A stretch of DNA of 64,000 bases from Closterium sp. NIES-65 (taxonomy: Eukaryota > Streptophyta > Zygnematophyceae > Desmidiales > Closteriaceae). Positions within the stretch are counted from its first letter, which is position 1. The number at the start of each line of letters is the position of its first letter. Shown piece after piece: positions 30,401 to 43,217 of this stretch. The notes under the pieces were generated by a model. That model did no database searches. It saw only the letters and a list, made by a program, of their open reading frames with translations, and was not told where the DNA came from. Location of the stretch: contig CANXME010002067.1 of NCBI GenBank assembly GCA_948144175.1, positions 2,914,001 to 2,978,000 of the forward strand, written 5' to 3'. Both the position numbers and the translations under genes were made by a program.

Positions 30401-32704
30401 CCTAGGCTCTGGTTGACCTAGTCTTTGATTGACCTAGGCTCTGATTGACCTAGGCTCTGGGTGACCTAGTCCCTGATTGACCTAGGCTCTGATTGACCTA
30501 GGTTCTGATTGACCTAGGCTCTGGTTGACCTAGTCTCTGATTGACCTAGGCTCTGATTGACCTAGGCTCTGGTTGACCTAGTCTTTGATTGATCTAGGCT
30601 CTGATTGACCTAGGCTCTGGTTGACCTAGGCTCTGGTTGACCTAGGCTCTGGTTGACCTAGGCTCTGGTTGACCTAGGCTCTGGTTGACCTAGTCTCTGA
30701 TTGACCTAGGCTCTAATTGACCTAGGCTCTGGTTGACCTAGTCTCTGATTGACCTAGGCTCTGATTGACCTAGGCTCTGGTTGACCTAGTCTCTGATTGA
30801 CCTAGGCTCTGATTGACCTAGGCTCTGGGTGGCCTAGTCTCTGATTGACCTAGGCTCTGATTGACCTAGGCTCTGATTGACCTAGGCTCTGGTGACCTAG
30901 TCTCTGATTGACCTAGGCTCTGATTGACCTAGGCTCTGGTTGACCTAGTCTGTGATTGACCTAGGCTCTGATTGACCTAGGCTCTGGGTGGCATAATCTC
31001 TCATTGACCTAGGCTCTGATTGACCTAGGCTCTGATTGACCTAGGCTCTGGTGACCTAGTCTCTGATTGACCTAGGCTCTGATTGACCTAGGCTCTGGTT
31101 GACCTAGGCTCTGATTGACCTAGGCTCTGGTTGACCTAGGCTCTGGTTGACCTAGGCTCTGGTTGACCTATGCTCTGGTTGACCTAGGCTCTGATTGACC
31201 TAGGCTCTGATTGACCTAGGCTCTGGGTGACCTAGTCTCTGATTGACCTAGGCTCTGATTGACCTAGGCTCTGATTGACCTAGGCTCTGGTTGACCTAGT
31301 CTCTGATTGACCTAGGCTCTGATTGACCTAGGCTCTGGTTGACCTAGCCTTTGATTGACCTAGGCTCTGATTGACCTAGGCTCTGGTTGACCTAGGCACT
31401 GGTTGACCTAGGCTCTGGTTGACCTAGGCTCTGGTTGACCTAGGCTCTGGTTGACCTAGTCTCTGGTTGACCTAGGCTCTGATTGACCTAGGCTCTGGTT
31501 GACCTAGTCTCTGATTGACCTAGGCTCTGATTGACCTAGGCTCTGGTTGACCTAGTCTCTGATTGACCTAGGCTCTGATTGACCTAGGCTCTGGTTGACC
31601 TAGTCTCTGATTGACCTAGGCTCTGATTGACCTAGGCTCTGGTTGACCTAGTCTTTGATTGACCTTGGCTCTGATTGACCTAGGCTCTGGTTGACCTAGG
31701 CTCTGGTTGACCTAGGCTCTGGTTGACCTAGGCTCTGGTTGACCTAGGCTGTGGTTGACCTAGTCTCTGATTGACCTAGGCTCTGGTTGACCTAGGCTCT
31801 GGTTGACCTAGTCTCTGATTGACCTAGGCTCTGATTGACCTAGGCTCTGGGTGACCTAATCTCTGATTGACCTAGGCTCTGGTTGACCTATGCTCTGGTT
31901 GACCTAGGCTCTGATTGACCTAGGCTCTGATTGACCTAGTCTCTGATTGACCTAGGCTTTGATTGACCTAGGCTCTGATTGACCTAGACTCTGGTTGACC
32001 TAGTCTCTGATTGACCTAGGCTCTGATTGACCTAGGCTCTGGTTGACCTAGGCTCTGGTTGACCTAGGCTCTGGTTGACCTAGGCTCTGGTTGACCTATG
32101 CTCTGGTTGACCTAGGCTCTGATTGACCTAGGCTCTGATTGACCTAGGCTCTGGTTGACCTAGTCTCTGGTTGACCTAGACTCTGATTGACCTAGGCTCT
32201 GATTGACCTAGGCTTTGGTTGACCTAGTCTTTGATTGACCTAGTCTCTGATTGACCTAGGCTCTGGTTGACCTAGGCTCTGGTTGACCTAGGCTCTGATT
32301 GACCTAGGCTCTGATTGACCTAGGCTCTGGTTGACCTAGTCTCTGATTGACCTAGGCTCTGATTGACCTTGGCTCTGGTTGACCTAGTCTCTGATTGACC
32401 TAGGCTCTGATTAACCTAGGCTCTGGGTGACCTAGTCTCTGATTTACCTAGGCTCTGATTGACCTAGGCTCTGATTGACCTAGGCTCTGGTTGACCTAGT
32501 CTCTGATTGACCTAGGCTCTGATTGACCTAGGCTCTGGTTGACCTAGTCTTTGATTGACCTAGGCTCTGATTGACCTAGGCTCTGGGTGACCTAGTCTCT
32601 GATTGACCTAGGCTCTGATTGACCTAGGCTCTGATTGACCTAGGCTCTGGTTGACCTAGTCTCTGATTGACCTAAGCTCTGATTGACCTAGGCTCTGGTT
32701 GACC
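24460..32704. repeat. Tandem segmental duplication within the satellite, offset 4,124 bp
   Basis: Two adjacent copies, about 24460-28583 and 28584-32704. Rare variants recur exactly 4,124 bp apart: GGGTGGCC 24577/28701, CTCATTGATC 24941/29065, GATGGACC 26161/30285, GGCATAATC 26862/30986. After about 32160 the offset drops to 4,092, i.e. exactly two units are missing in the second copy. Copy limits are approximate. Confidence 0.93.
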
Positions 32705-34659
32705 TAGTCTTTGATTGACCTAGGCTCTGATTGACCTAGGCTCTGGTTGACCTAGGCTCTGGTTGACCTAGGCTCTGGTTGACCTAGGCTCTGGTAGACC
32801 TAGGCTCTGATCTGATTGACCTAGTCTCTGATTGACCTAGGCTCTGGTTGACCTATGCTTCGGTTGACCTAGGCTCTGATTGACCTAGGCTCTGATTGAC
32901 CTAGGCTCTGGTTGACCTAATCTCTGATTGACCTAGGCTCTGATTAACCTAGGCTCTGGTTGACCTAGTCTCTGATTGACCTAGGCTCTGATTGACCTAG
33001 GCTCTGGTTGACCTAGTCTTTGATTGACCTAGGCTCTGATTGACCTAGGCTCTGGTTGACCTAGGCTCTGGTTGACCTAGGCTCTGGTTGACCTAGGCTC
33101 TGGTTGACCTAGGCTCTGGTTGACCTAGTCTCTGATTGACCTAGGCTCTGATTGACCTAGGCTCTGGCTGACCTAGTCTCTAATTGACCTAGGCTCTGAT
33201 TGACCTAGGCTCTGGTTGACCTAGTCTCTGATTGACCTAGGCTCTGATTGACTTAGGCTCTGGGTGACCTAGTCTCTGATTGACCTAGGCTCTGATTGAC
33301 CTAGGCTCTGATTGACCTAGGCTCTTGTTGACCTAGTCTCTGATTGACCTAGGCTCTGATTGACCTAGGCTCTGGTTGACCTAGTCTTTGATTGACCTAG
33401 GCTCTGATTGACCTAGGCTCTGGGTGACCTAGTCTCTGATTGACCTAGGCTCTTATTGACCTAGGTTCTGATTGACCTAGGCTCTGGTTGACCTAGTCTC
33501 TGATTGACCTAGGCTCTGATTGACCTAGGCTCTGGTTGACCTAGTCTTTGATTGACCTAGGCTCTGATTGACCTAGGCTCTGGTTGACCTAGGCTCTGGT
33601 TGACCTAGGCTCTGGTTGACCTAGGCTCTGGTTGACCTAGGCTCTGGTTGACCTAGGCTCTGATCTGATTGACCTAGTCTCTGATTGACCTAGGCTCTGG
33701 TTGACCTATGCTTCGGTTGACCTAGGCTCTGATTGACCTAGGCTCTGATTGACCTAGGCTCTGGTTGACCTAATCTCTGATTGACCTAGGCTCTGATTAA
33801 CCTAGGCTCTGGTTGACCTAGTCTCTGATTGACCTAGGCTCTGATTGACCTAGGCTCTGGTTGACCTAGTCTTTGATTGACCTAGGCTCTGATTGACCTA
33901 GGCTCTGGTTGACCTAGTCTCTGATTGACCTAGTCTTTGATTGACCTAGGCTCTGATTGACCTAGGCTCTGGTTGACCTAGGCTCTGGTTGACCTAGGCT
34001 CTGGTTGACCTAGGCTCTGGTTGACCTAGGCTCTGGTTGACCTAGGCTCTGATTGACCTAGGCTCTGGTTGACCTAGGCTCTGATTGACCTAGGCTCTGA
34101 TTGACCTAGGCTCTGGTTGACCTAGTCTTTGATTGACCTAGGCTCTGATTGACCTAGGCTCTGGTTGACCTAGGCTCTGGTTGACCTAGGCTCTGGTTGA
34201 CCTAGGCTCTGGTTGACATAGGCTCTGGTTAACCTAGGCTCTGATTGACCTAGGCTCTGGTTGACCTAGTCTCTGATTGACCTAGGCTCTGATTGACCTA
34301 GGCTCTGGTTGACCTAGTCTCTAATTGACCTAGGCTCTGATTGACCTAGGCTCTGGTTGACCTAGTCCCTGATTGACCTAGGCTCTGATTGACCTAGGCT
34401 CTGGGTGACCTAGTCTCTGATTGACCTAGGCTCTGATTGACCTAGGCTCTGATTGACCTAGGCTCTTGTTGACCTAGTCTCTGATTGACCTAGGCTCTGA
34501 TTGACCTAGGCTCTGGTTGACCTAGTCTTTGATTGACCTAGGCTCTGATTGACCTAGGCTCTGGGTGACCTAGTCTCTGATTGACCTAGGCTCTGATTGA
34601 CCTAGGTTCTGATTGACCTAGGCTCTGGTTGACCTAGTCTCTGATTGACCTAGGCTCTG

Positions 34660-37600
34660 ATTGACCTAGGCTCTGGTTGACCTAGTCTTTGATTGACCTA
34701 GGCTCTGATTGACCTAGGCTCTGGTTGACCTAGGCTCTGGTTGACCTAGGCTCTGGTTGACCTAGGCTCTGGTAGACCTAGGCTCTGATCTGATTGACCT
34801 AGTCTCTGATTGACCTAGGCTCTGGTTGACCTATGCTTCGGTTGACCTAGGCTCTGATTGACCTAGGCTCTGATTGACCTAGGCTCTGGTTGACCTAATC
34901 TCTGATTGACCTAGGCTCTGATTAACCTAGGCTCTGGTTGACCTAGTCTCTGATTGACCTAGGCTCTGATTGACCTAGGCTCTGGTTGACCTAGTCTTTG
35001 ATTGACCTAGGCTCTGATTGACCTAGGCTCTGGTTGACCTAGGCTCTGGTTGACCTAGGCTCTGGTTGACCTAGGCTCTGGTTGACCTAGGCTCTGGTTG
35101 ACCTAGTCTCTGATTGACCTAGGCTCTGATTGACCTAGGCTCTGGTTGACCTAGTCTCTAATTGACCTAGGCTCTGATTGACCTAGGCTCTGGTTGACCT
35201 AGTCTCTGATTGACCTAGGCTCTGATTGACCTAGGCTCTGGGTGACCTAGTCTCTGATTGACCTAGGCTCTGATTGACCTAGGCTCTGATTAACCTAGGC
35301 TCTTGTTGACCTAGTCTCTGATTGACCTAGGCTCTGATTGACCTAGGCTCTGGTTGACCTAGTCTTTGATTGACCTAGGCTCTGATTGACCTAGGCTCTG
35401 GGTGACCTAGTCTCTGATTGACCTAGGCTCTGATTGACCTAGGTTCTGATTGACCTAGGCTCTGGTTGACCTAGTCTCTGATTGACCTAGGCTCTGATTG
35501 ACCTAGGCTCTGGTTGACCTAGTCTTTGATTGACCTAGGCTCTGATTGACCTAGGCTCTGGTTGACCTAGGCTCTGGTTGACCTAGGCTCTGGTTGACCT
35601 AGGCTCTGGTTGACCTAGGCTCTGGTTGACCTAGGCTCTGATTGACCTAGGCTCTGATTGACCTAGGCTCTGGTTGACCTAGTCTCTGATTGACCTAGGC
35701 TCTGATTAACCTAGGCTTTGGTTGACCTAGTCTTTGATTGACCTAGGCTCTGATTGACCTAGGCTCTGGTTGACCTAGTCTTTGATTGACCTAGGCCCTG
35801 ATTGACCTAGGCTCTGGTTGACCTAGGCTCTGGTTGACCTAGGCTCTGGTTGACCTTGGCTCTGGTTGACCTAGGCTCTGGTTGACCTAGTGTCTGATTG
35901 ACCTAGGCTCTGATTGACCTAGGCTCTGGTTGACCTAGTCTCTAATTGACCTAGGCTCTGATTGACCTAGGCTCTGGTTGACCTAGTCTCTGATTGACCT
36001 AGGCTCTGATTGACCTAGGCTCTGGGTGACCTAGTCTCTGATTGACCTAGGCTCTGATTGACCTAGGCTCTGATTGACCTAGGCTCTTGTTGACCTAGTC
36101 TCTGATTGACCTAGGCTCTGATTGACCTAGGCTCTGGTTGACCTAGTCTTTGATTGACCTAGGCTCTGATTGACCTAGGCTCTGGGTGACCTAGTCTCTG
36201 ATTGACCTAGGCTCTGATTGACCTAGGTTCTGATTGACCTAGGCTCTGGTTGACCTAGTCTCTGATTGACCTAGGCTCTGATTGACCTAGGCTCTGGTTG
36301 ACCTAGGCTCTGGTTGACCTAGGCTCTGGTTGACCTAGGCTCTGGTTGACCTAGGCTCTGGTTGACCTAGTCTCTGATTGACCTAGGCTCTGATTGACCT
36401 AGGCTCTGGTTGACCTTGTCTCTGATTGACCTAGGCTCTGATTGACCTAGGCTCTGGTTGACCTAGTCTCTGATTGACCTAGGCTCTGATTGACCTAGGC
36501 TCTGGGTGGCCTAGTCTCTGATTGACCTAGGCTCTGATTGACCTAGGCTCTGATTGACCTAGGCTCTGGTGACCTAGTCTCTGATTGACCTAGGCTCTGA
36601 TTGACCTAGGCTCTGGTTGACCTAGTCTTTGATTGACCTAGGCTCTGATTGACCTAGGCTCTGGCTGACCTGGTCTCTGATTGACCTAGGCTCTGATTGA
36701 CCTAGGCTCTGATTGACCTAGGCTCTTATTGACCTAGGCTCTTATTGACCTAGGCACTGGGTGGCCTAATCTCTCATTGACCTAGGCTCTGGTTGACCTT
36801 GGCTCTGGTTGACCTATGCTCTGGTTGACCTAGTCTCTGATTGACCTAGGCTCTGGTTGACCTAGGCTCTGGGTGACCTAGTCTCTGATTGACGTAGGCT
36901 CTGGTTGACCTAGGCTCTGGTTGACCTAGGCTCTGATTGACCTAGGCTCTGATTGACCTAGGCTCTGGTTGACCTAGTCTCTGATTGACCTAGGCTCTGG
37001 GCGACCTAGTCTCTGATTGACCTATGCTCTGGTTGACCTAGTCTCTGATTGACCTAGGCTCTGATTGACCTAGGCTCTGGTTGACCTAGCCTTTGATTGA
37101 CCTAGGCTCTGATTGACCTAGGCTCTGGTTGACCTAGGCTCTGGTTGACCTAGGCTCTGGTTGACCTAGTCTCTGGTTGACCTAGGCTCTGATTGACCTA
37201 GGCTCTGGTTGACCTAGTCTCTGATTGACCTAGGCTCTGATTGACCTAGGCTCTGGTTGACCTAGTCTTTGATTGACCTTGGCTCTGATTGACCTAGGCT
37301 CTGGTTGACCTAGGCTCTGGTTGACCTAGGCTCTGGTTGACCTAGGCTCTGGTTGACCTAGGCTCTGGTTGACCTAGTCTCTGATTGACCTAGGCTCTGG
37401 TTGACCTAGGCTCTGGTTGACCTAGTCTCTGATTGACCTAGGCTCTGATTGACCTAGGCTCTGATTGACCTAGGCTCTGGGTGACCTAATCTCTGATTGA
37501 CCTAGGCTCTGGTTGACCTATGCTCTGGTTGACCTAGTCTCGGATTGACCTAGGCTCTGATTGACCTAGGCTCTGATTGACCAAGCTCTGGGTGACCTAG

Positions 37601-40600
37601 TCTCTGATTGACCTAGGCTCTGATTGACCTATACTCCGGTTCACCTAGGCTCTGATTGACCTATGCTCTGGTTGACCTAGGCTCTGGTTGACCTAGTCTC
37701 TGATTGACCTATGCTCTGATTGACCTAGGCTCTGGGTGGCCTAGTCTCTGATTGACCTAGGCTCTGATTGACCTAGGCTCTGATTGACCTAGGCTCTGGT
37801 TGACCTAGTCTTTGATTGACCTAGGCTCTGATTGACCTAGGCTCTGGTTGACCTAGGCTCTGGTTGACCTAGGCTGTGGTTGACCTAGGCTCTGGTTGAC
37901 CTAGGCTCTGGTTGACCTAGTCTCTGGTTGACCTAGGCTCTGGTTGACCTATGCTCTGGTTGACCTAGTCTCTGATTGACCTAGGCTCTGATTGACCTAG
38001 GCTCTGATTGACCTAGGCTCTGGTTGACCTAGTCTCTGATTGACCTAAGCTCTGATTGACCTAGGCTCTGGTTGACCTAGTCTTTGATTGACCTAGGCTC
38101 TGATTGACCTAGGCTCTGGTTGACCTAGGCTCTGGTTGACCTAGGCTCTGGTTGACCTAGGCTCTGGTAGACCTAGGCTCTGATCTGATTGACCTAGTCT
38201 CTGATTGACCTAGGCTCTGGTTGACCTATGCTTCGGTTGACCTAGGCTCTGATTGACCTAGGCTCTGATTGACCTAGGCTCTGGTTGACCTAATCTCTGA
38301 TTGACCTAGGCTCTGATTAACCTAGGCTCTGGTTGACCTAGTCTCTGATTGACCTAGGCTCTGATTGACCTAGGCTCTGGTTGACCTAGTCTTTGATTGA
38401 CCTAGGCTCTGATTGACCTAGGCTCTGGTTGACCTAGGCTCTGGTTGACCTAGGCTCTGGTTGACCTAGGCTCTGGTTGACCTAGGCTCTGGTTGACCTA
38501 GTCTCTGATTGACCTAGGCTCTGATTGACCTAGGCTCTGGTTGACCTAGTCTCTAATTGACCTAGGCTCTGATTGACCTAGGCTCTGGTTGACCTAGTCT
38601 CTGATTGACCTAGGCTCTGATTGACCTAGGCTCTGGGTGACCTAGTCTCTGATTGACCTAGGCTCTGATTGACCTAGGCTCTGATTGACCTAGGCTCTTG
38701 TTGACCTAGTCTCTGATTGACCTAGGCTCTGATTGACCTAGGCTCTGGTTGACCTAGTCTTTGATTGACCTAGGCTCTGATTGACCTAGGCTCTGGGTGA
38801 CCTAGTCTCTGATTGACCTAGGCTCTGATTGACCTAGGTTCTGATTGACCTAGGCTCTGGTTGACCTAGTCTCTGATTGACCTAGGCTCTGATTGACCTA
38901 GGCTCTGGTTGACCTAGTCTTTGATTGACCTAGGCTCTGATTGACCTAGGCTCTGGTTGACCTAGGCTCTGGTTGACCTAGGCTCTGGTTGACCTAGGCT
39001 CTGGTTGACCTAGGCTCTGGTTGACCTAGGCTCTGATTGACCTAGGCTCTGATTGACCTAGGCTCTGGTTGACCTAGTCTCTGATTGACCTAGGCTCTGA
39101 TTAACCTAGGCTCTGGTTGACCTAGTCTTTGATTGACCTAGGCTCTGATTGACCTAGGCTCTGGTTGACCTAGTCTTTGATTGACCTAGGCCCTGATTGA
39201 CCTAGGCTCTGGTTGACCTAGGCTCTGGTTGACCTAGGCTCTGGTTGACCTAGGCTCTGGTTGACCTAGGCTCTGGTTGACCTAGTGTCTGATTGACCTA
39301 GGCTCTGATTGACCTAGGCTCTGGTTGACCTAGTCTCTAATTGACCTAGGCTCTGATTGACCTAGGCTCTGGTTGACCTAGTCTCTGATTGACCTAGGCT
39401 CTGATTGACCTAGGCTCTGGGTGACCTAGTCTCTGATTGACCTAGGCTCTGATTGACCTAGGCTCTGATTGACCTAGGCTCTTGTTGACCTAGTCTCTGA
39501 TTGACCTAGGCTCTGATTGACCTAGGCTCTGGTTGACCTAGTCTTTGATTGACCTAGGCTCTGATTGACCTAGGCTCTGGGTGACCTAGTCTCTGATTGA
39601 CCTAGGCTCTGATTGACCTAGGTTCTGATTGACCTAGGCTCTGGTTGACCTAGTCTCTGATTGACCTAGGCTCTGATTGACCTAGGCTCTGGTTGACCTA
39701 GTCTTTGATTGACCTAGGCTCTGATTGACCTAGGCTCTGGTTGACCTAGGCTCTGGTTGACCTAGGCTCTGGTTGACCTAGGCTCTGGTTGACCTAGGCT
39801 CTGGTTGACCTAGTCTCTGATTGACCTAGGCTCTGATTGACCTAGGCTCTGGTTGACCTTGTCTCTGATTGACCTAGGCTCTGATTGACCTAGGCTCTGG
39901 TTGACCTAGTCTCTGATTGACCTAGGCTCTGATTGACCTAGGCTCTGGGTGGCCTAGTCTCTGATTGACCTAGGCTCTGATTGACCTAGGCTCTGATTGA
40001 CCTAGGCTCTGGTGACCTAGTCTCTGATTGACCTAGGCTCTGATTGACCTAGGCTCTGGTTGACCTAGTCTTTGATTGACCTAGGCTCTGATTGACCTAG
40101 GCTCTGGCTGACCTGGTCTCTGATTGACCTAGGCTCTGATTGACCTAGCCTCTGATTGACCTAGGCTCTGATTGACCTAGGCTCTTATTGACCTAGGCTC
40201 TGGGTGGCCTAATCTCTCATTGACCTAGGCTCTGGTTGACCTAGGCTCTGGTTGACCTATGCTCTGGTTGACCTAGTCTCTGATTGACCTAGGCTCTGGT
40301 TGACCTAGGCTCTGGGTGACCTAGTCTCTGATTGACGTAGGCTCTGGTTGACCTAGGCTCTGGTTGACCTAGGCTCTGATTGACCTAGGCTCTGATTGAC
40401 CTAGGCTCTGGTTGACCTAGTCTCTGATTGACCTAGGCTCTGATTGACCTAGGCTCTGATTGACCTAGGCTCTGGGCGACCTAGTCTCTGATTGACCTAG
40501 GCTCTGGTTGACCTAGTCTCTGATTGACCTAGGCTCTGATTGACCTAGGCTCTGGTTGACCTAGCCTTTGATTGACCTAGGCTCTGATTGACCTAGGCTC

Positions 40601-43217
40601 TGGTTGACCTAGGCTCTGGTTGACCTAGGCTCTGGTTGACCTAGTCTCTGGTTGACCTAGGCTCTGATTGACCTAGGCTCTAGTTGACCTAGTCTCTGAT
40701 TGACCTAGGCTCTGATTGACCTAGGCTCTGGTTGACCTAGTCTTTGATTGACCTTGGCTCTGATTGACCTAGGCTCTGGTTGACCTAGGCTCTGGTTGAC
40801 CTAGGCTCTGGTTGACCTAGGCTCTGGTTGACCTAGGCTCTGGTTGACCTAGTCTCTGATTGACCTAGGCTCTGGTTGACCTAGGCTCTGGTTGACCTAG
40901 TCTCTGATTGACCTAGGCTCTGATTGACCTAGGCTCTGATTGACCTAGGCTCTGGGTGACCTAATCTCTGATTGACCTAGGCTCTGGTTGACCTATGCTC
41001 TGGTTGACCTAGTCTCTGATTGACCTAGGCTCTGATTGACCTAGGCTCTGATTGACCTAGGCTCTGGGTGACCTAGTCTCTGATTGACCTAGGCTCTGAT
41101 TGACCTATGCTCCGGTTGACCTAGGCTCTGATTGACCTAGTCTCTGGTTGACCTAGTCTCTGATTGACCTAGGCTCTGATTAACCTAGGCTCTGGTTGAC
41201 CTAGTCTTTGATTGACCTAGGCTCTGATTGACCTAGGCTCTGGTTGACCTAGTCTTTGATTGACCTAGGCCCTGATTGACCTAGGCTCTGGTTGACCTAG
41301 GCTCTGGTTGACCTAGGCTCTGGTTGACCTAGGCTCTGGTTGACCTAGGCTCTGGTTGACCTAGTGTCTGATTGACCTAGGCTCTGATTGACCTAGGCTC
41401 TGGTTGACCTAGTCTCTAATTGACCTAGGCTCTGATTGACCTAGGCTCTGGTTGACCTAGTCTCTGATTGACCTAGGCTCTGATTGACCTAGGCTCTGGG
41501 TGACCTAGTCTCTGATTGACCTAGGCTCTGATTGACCTAGGCTCTGATTGACCTAGGCTCTTGTTGACCTAGTCTCTGATTGACCTAGGCTCTGATTGAC
41601 CTAGGCTCTGGTTGACCTAGTCTTTGATTGACCTAGGCTCTGATTGACCTAGGCTCTGGGTGACCTAGTCTCTGATTGACCTAGGCTCTGATTGACCTAG
41701 GTTCTGATTGACCTAGGCTCTGGTTGACCTAGTCTCTGATTGACCTAGGCTCTGATTGACCTAGGCTCTGGTTGACCTAGTCTTTGATTGACCTAGGCTC
41801 TGATTGACCTAGGCTCTGGTTGACCTAGGCTCTGGTTGACCTAGGCTCTGGTTGACCTAGGCTCTGGTTGACCTAGGCTCTGGTTGACCTAGTCTCTGAT
41901 TGACCTAGGCTCTGATTGACCTAGGCTCTGGTTGACCTTGTCTCTGATTGACCTAGGCTCTGATTGACCTAGGCTCTGGTTGACCTAGTCTCTGATTGAC
42001 CTAGGCTCTGATTGACCTAGGCTCTGGGTGGCCTAGTCTCTGATTGACCTAGGCTCTGATTGACCTAGGCTCTGATTGACCTAGGCTCTGGTGACCTAGT
42101 CTCTGATTGACCTAGGCTCTGATTGACCTAGGCTCTGGTTGACCTAGTCTCTGATTGACCTAGGCTCTGATTGACCTAGGCTCTGGCTGACCTGGTCTCT
42201 GATTGACCTAGGCTCTGATTGACCTAGGCTCTGATTGACCTAGGCTCTGATTGACCTAGGCTCTTATTGACCTAGGCTCTGGGTGGCCTAATCTCTCATT
42301 GACCTAGGCTCTGGTTGACCTAGGCTCTGGTTGACCTATGCTCTGGTTGACCTAGTCTCTGATTGACCTAGGCTCTGGTTGACCTAGGCTCTGGGTGACC
42401 TAGTCTCTGATTGACGTAGGCTCTGGTTGACCTAGGCTCTGGTTGACCTAGGCTCTGATTGACCTAGGCTCTGATTGACCTAGGCTCTGGTTGACCTAGT
42501 CTCTGATTGACCTAGGCTCTGATTGACCTAGGCTCTGATTGACCTAGGCTCTGGGCGACCTAGTCTCTGATTGACCTAGGCTCTGGTTGACCTAGTCTCT
42601 GATTGACCTAGGCTCTGATTGACCTAGGCTCTGGTTGACCTAGCCTTTGATTGACCTAGGCTCTGATTGACCTAGGCTCTGGTTGACCTAGGCTCTGGTT
42701 GACCTAGGCTCTGGTTGACCTAGTCTCTGGTTGACCTAGGCTCTGATTGACCTAGGCTCTGGTTGACCTAGTCTCTGATTGACCTAGGCTCTGATTGACC
42801 TAGGCTCTGGTTGACCTAGTCTTTGATTGACCTTGGCTCTGATTGACCTAGGCTCTGGTTGACCTAGGCTCTGGTTGACCTAGGCTCTGGTTGACCTAGG
42901 CTCTGGTTGACCTAGGCTCTGGTTGACCTAGTCTCTGATTGACCTAGGCTCTGGTTGACCTAGGCTCTGGTTGACCTAGTCTCTGATTGACCTAGGCTCT
43001 GATTGACCTAGGCTCTGATTGACCTAGGCTCTGGGTGACCTAATCTCTGATTGACCTAGGCTCTGGTTGACCTATGCTCTGGTTGACCTAGTCTCTGATT
43101 GACCTAGGCTCTGATTGACCTAGGCTCTGATTGACCTAGGCTCTGGGTGACCTAGTCTCTGATTGACCTAGGCTCTGATTGACCTATGCTCCGGTTGACC
43201 TAGGCTCTGATTGACCT
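34660..43217. repeat. Nested segmental duplications in the satellite, offsets 3,395 and 2,079 bp
   Basis: GGTAGACC 34771/38166, GGCCCTG 35794/39189 and GTGTCTG 35890/39285 give 3,395. GGCCCTG 39189/41268, GTGTCTG 39285/41364, GGGCGACC 40474/42553 and TCCGG 41111/43190 give 2,079. Later in the first pair the offset grows to 3,443 and 3,475, steps of 48 and 32, again whole units. Confidence 0.92.
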
